Of a DNA stretch of 64,000 nt, positions 61,720 through 64,000 are shown one piece after another (within the stretch, counting starts at the first letter, position 1; each line of letters starts with the position of its first letter). Location of the stretch: contig NZ_CAJULN010000001.1 of the NCBI RefSeq assembly GCF_910586915.1, positions 124,001 through 188,000 on the forward strand, given 5' to 3'. A program made the position numbers and the translations under genes. The notes below the pieces were generated by a model. The model was not told the DNA's origin. It saw nothing but the letters and a program-made list of their open reading frames with translations, and ran no database searches. This DNA is from an uncultured Bacteroides sp. Lineage in GTDB: Bacteria > Bacteroidota > Bacteroidia > Bacteroidales > Bacteroidaceae.

Positions 61720-64000
61720 TTATAAATTTACTTGTAGGCCAAAGGAGATTGTGCGGGGTAAGGGATATCGGCCCTGGTCGATACCTCTGGAGAACACATT
61801 ATAGGTGGTTCCTATGTCTACGCCGCTTTCTCCGAGGTCGGGAGTATAACCTGAGTATTTGGTTAATGTGAAGAGATTTTCCATAGATGTATAAATTCTC
61901 ACATTGTTGAGTTTGAGTTTATTCAAAAGATGTTTGGGTAATGTATATCCTATATCAAGCGTTTTTAAACGCATATAAGAGCCATCCTCTAACCATCTGT
62001 CTGTATACGCCCATTTGTTATCGGAAGTTTCTGTAGTGAAGCGCGGCATATCGGTATTCTGATTGTCCGGTCTCCATGAATTAGCTAAAGTTGTGCTGTA
62101 GTTTCCGTTGAAATTTCCTGATTCCAGACGATAGCGGGGATAATTATAAATCTTGTTTCCCACCATTCCGTCAAAGAAGAGATTGAAATCAAAATTGTTC
62201 CAATCGCCACCCAGTCTAAATCCGAATGTGAAGTCGGGGAATGGATTGCCTACGTCATGTTGGTCGTCGGAATTGATGACTCCGTCGCCGTTCCAATCCT
62301 TGTAACGTATGTCACCTACTTGTGCTCCCGACTGGATGAGTTTGCCATCGGCTGTCTTATGGTTTTCGATTTCTTCGGCATTGCGGAAAATACCATCTGT
62401 TTCGATAAGGTTGAAATAAGACATGGTATGGCCTTCCTGAAACATATTGATACCTCGACCACCTTGCCCGTGAGCCGAATAGCCGGAGATGGTCATGTTA
62501 TTTCCACCGGCTGTAATCTTCTTTACTTCGTTCTTTTCGGTACTTATGTTAGCTCCTATGTAATAATTGAATTTGTTTTTGATAGAACCGCGATAGTTTG
62601 CAGAAAACTCAAATCCCTTATTGCGAACTTGCCCGGCATTTTGAATAGAAAGTCCACTGATTCCTGTTGAACCTGCATATGGAATGGGAAGTAATACATC
62701 ATTGGTGTTTTTTACATATGCGTCTGCTGTAAAAGTCAATCGTCCGTTCAGCAAGCTGATGTCTAAACCAATGTTGTAGGTTTCGGTATTCTCCCAAGTC
62801 AGGTGTGCAGGAGATACGGCACTTACGTATGGCATTTGCCCAAACCATATACTGCTGCCTTGCAGATAGTTCATTCCGTCGCTGACAATGCTGACTGTGG
62901 GATAATAGTTGCTTCCAATGTCTTGGTTTCCTAATTTGCCATAGCTTGCGCGAATCTTCAGTTGGTCGAATACGTTTTCCAAAGGCTTGAAAAATTTCTC
63001 ACGGTTAATGTTCCAGCCGATAGATGCAGAAGGGAAGCTGCCATATTGATGCCCTTTGCCGAAACGGGAGGAACCGTCGCGGCGTATGGAAGCGGAGAAG
63101 AGATAACGGTCGTCGTAGGAATACATGACGCGTCCGAACAGAGAAACCAACGCTAACTCTTTCAGATTGCTTGAAGCGCTCATTGTGTTGGTATTTCCGG
63201 TCATTGTATCAATAAACTTGGGAAGATCGGAATTGCTTCCGTTCAGATTGTAATGTTTGTCTTTTTGGGCAGAATAGCCGGCGAGCAACGACAAGTTGTG
63301 CTTACCAAATGCTTTATCATAGTTCAGTGTGTTTTCGATTACCCATGAATCGTAGGTTGATGAACCCTCTCTCAAATCCGGTGCATCATTCTTTCCGTAG
63401 GTTCCCAAGTCGTACACATCCGTATATGTGCGGCTTTTGCTGTGTTCTTTTCTGATGCCGATATTGAATTTATATTTTAGATCTTTAATGATTTCAGCCT
63501 GTAAGTATGCATTTAAGAAAATCTTGGTGTTTTCGTTTGTATTGTCTGTCACTTCCGATATGCCAAGAGGGTTGGGTAGGTTGATGTTCGTAGAGGTTCC
63601 CCAACCACTCGGATTCGTAGAGTCGAATACAGGGATTACTGAAGGGAATTGTAATATCTCGAACATTGTGTCTTGGTTTATATTACCTTCTCCTTTGGTT
63701 AAGCGAACAATCATGGATTGCCCGATGGTCAATCGGTTGTCGAGAAATGAATAATCGCTTTTCAAACGGATATTGTAGGATTCATGACTGGTATTTCGTA
63801 AAATACCTTCTTTGTTCAGGTAGCTTACAGATGCACTGTATGCTCCGGTTTTGGAGCCGCCGCTAATTGTAGCGTTTGCTTTGTATGTCATGGCTGTTTG
63901 CAACATTACATCTTGCCAGTCCGTGCCTTTGCCAATGAACGGCACTGCGCCGGCTTCTGCCCCGTATCCATCTCCAGCTAAGCTATAATAACGGGCAAAA
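61720..64000 (-). CDS. SusC/RagA-family TonB-dependent transporter (5' end outside window)
   Basis: The frame is open to base 64000 (beyond the GTG at 63945, codons FARYYSLAGDGYGAEAGAV continue upstream), so the start lies outside the window. The visible ~760 residues are barrel, including ASYGKLGNQDIGSNYYPTV and TVGNTEWRPDNQ-like patterns, and end in a FGLQVNL strand. It heads the susC-susD-GH30-lipoprotein operon. Whether it has an STN domain cannot be seen. Confidence 0.95.
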   Translation of the reverse strand, partial: FARYYSLAGDGYGAEAGAVPFIGKGTDWQDVMLQTAMTYKANATISGGSKTGAYSASVSYLNKEGILRNTSHESYNIRLKSDYSFLDNRLTIGQSMIVRLTKGEGNINQDTMFEILQFPSVIPVFDSTNPSGWGTSTNINLPNPLGISEVTDNTNENTKIFLNAYLQAEIIKDLKYKFNIGIRKEHSKSRTYTDVYDLGTYGKNDAPDLREGSSTYDSWVIENTLNYDKAFGKHNLSLLAGYSAQKDKHYNLNGSNSDLPKFIDTMTGNTNTMSASSNLKELALVSLFGRVMYSYDDRYLFSASIRRDGSSRFGKGHQYGSFPSASIGWNINREKFFKPLENVFDQLKIRASYGKLGNQDIGSNYYPTVSIVSDGMNYLQGSSIWFGQMPYVSAVSPAHLTWENTETYNIGLDISLLNGRLTFTADAYVKNTNDVLLPIPYAGSTGISGLSIQNAGQVRNKGFEFSANYRGSIKNKFNYYIGANISTEKNEVKKITAGGNNMTISGYSAHGQGGRGINMFQEGHTMSYFNLIETDGIFRNAEEIENHKTADGKLIQSGAQVGDIRYKDWNGDGVINSDDQHDVGNPFPDFTFGFRLGGDWNNFDFNLFFDGMVGNKIYNYPRYRLESGNFNGNYSTTLANSWRPDNQNTDMPRFTTETSDNKWAYTDRWLEDGSYMRLKTLDIGYTLPKHLLNKLKLNNVRIYTSMENLFTLTKYSGYTPDLGESGVDIGTTYNVFSRGIDQGRYPLPRTISFGLQVNL

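Overview
The window is chromosomal DNA from a gut Bacteroidales, almost certainly a Bacteroides species. Three SusC/SusD pairs, an ECF sigma/FecR pair, a GH130 mannosylglucose phosphorylase, a fumarate reductase operon and many promoters of the Bacteroides type (TTTG, about 20 nt, then TANNTTTG) all point there. I see no phage, conjugative genes, insertion sequence, tRNA, rRNA or CRISPR array. I do not commit to a species.

Layout. 1-8041 is a sigma/anti-sigma controlled SusCD locus: ECF sigma factor (cut by the window edge), FecR, SusC with an STN signalling domain, SusD and a secreted metallophosphoesterase, with a small broken gene start between the last two. 8189-20149 is mostly housekeeping: a small RNA, mutS, lgt, a ketopantoate-reductase-like gene, ychF, a lipoprotein, an AlbA_2/ATPase regulator, a PNPOx-like protein and RNase R. 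20327-22290 is a two-gene dehydratase plus PAP2 membrane unit. 22291-22903 holds no protein gene but carries a long rod-shaped RNA structure, 6S-like in shape, and a second hairpin that shares sequence with its 5' arm. 22904-28791 is a compact six-gene operon of unknown function: three envelope proteins, a secreted transglutaminase-like protein, a divergent sigma-70-like protein and a zinc-finger anti-sigma-like membrane protein. 28778-32709 holds dusB, a U32 peptidase, a thioesterase and dprA. A second copy of the small RNA follows.

33263-38648 holds an oxaloacetate-decarboxylase-like protein without a biotin lysine and the fumarate reductase operon (C-A-B). 39103-40530 is a second AlbA_2/ATPase regulator. 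40587-45675 is a minus-strand operon of an acetyltransferase-like gene, parE, coaD and an S41 protease. 45829-64000 is a large minus-strand glycan-use region: a SusD, a SusC broken by one in-frame amber codon, a metallophosphoesterase fused to a PQQ-type propeller, a sodium/solute symporter, mannosylglucose phosphorylase, an Ig-like lipoprotein, a GH30 glycosidase, another SusD and a SusC that runs off the window.

The most unusual content lies between and beside the genes. (i) Two copies of a small RNA gene each have their own Bacteroides promoter and intrinsic terminator. (ii) Clusters of four ACCCGGGT-centred palindromes sit in the same orientation upstream of both AlbA_2/ATPase genes. (iii) A second palindromic repeat family, built on CATATATG-type units, occurs twice. 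(iv) A 13-14 bp motif recurs in front of the symporter, the phosphorylase and the broken susC, suggesting co-regulation. (v) The six-gene transglutaminase/sigma/anti-sigma operon is the best candidate for an undescribed system.
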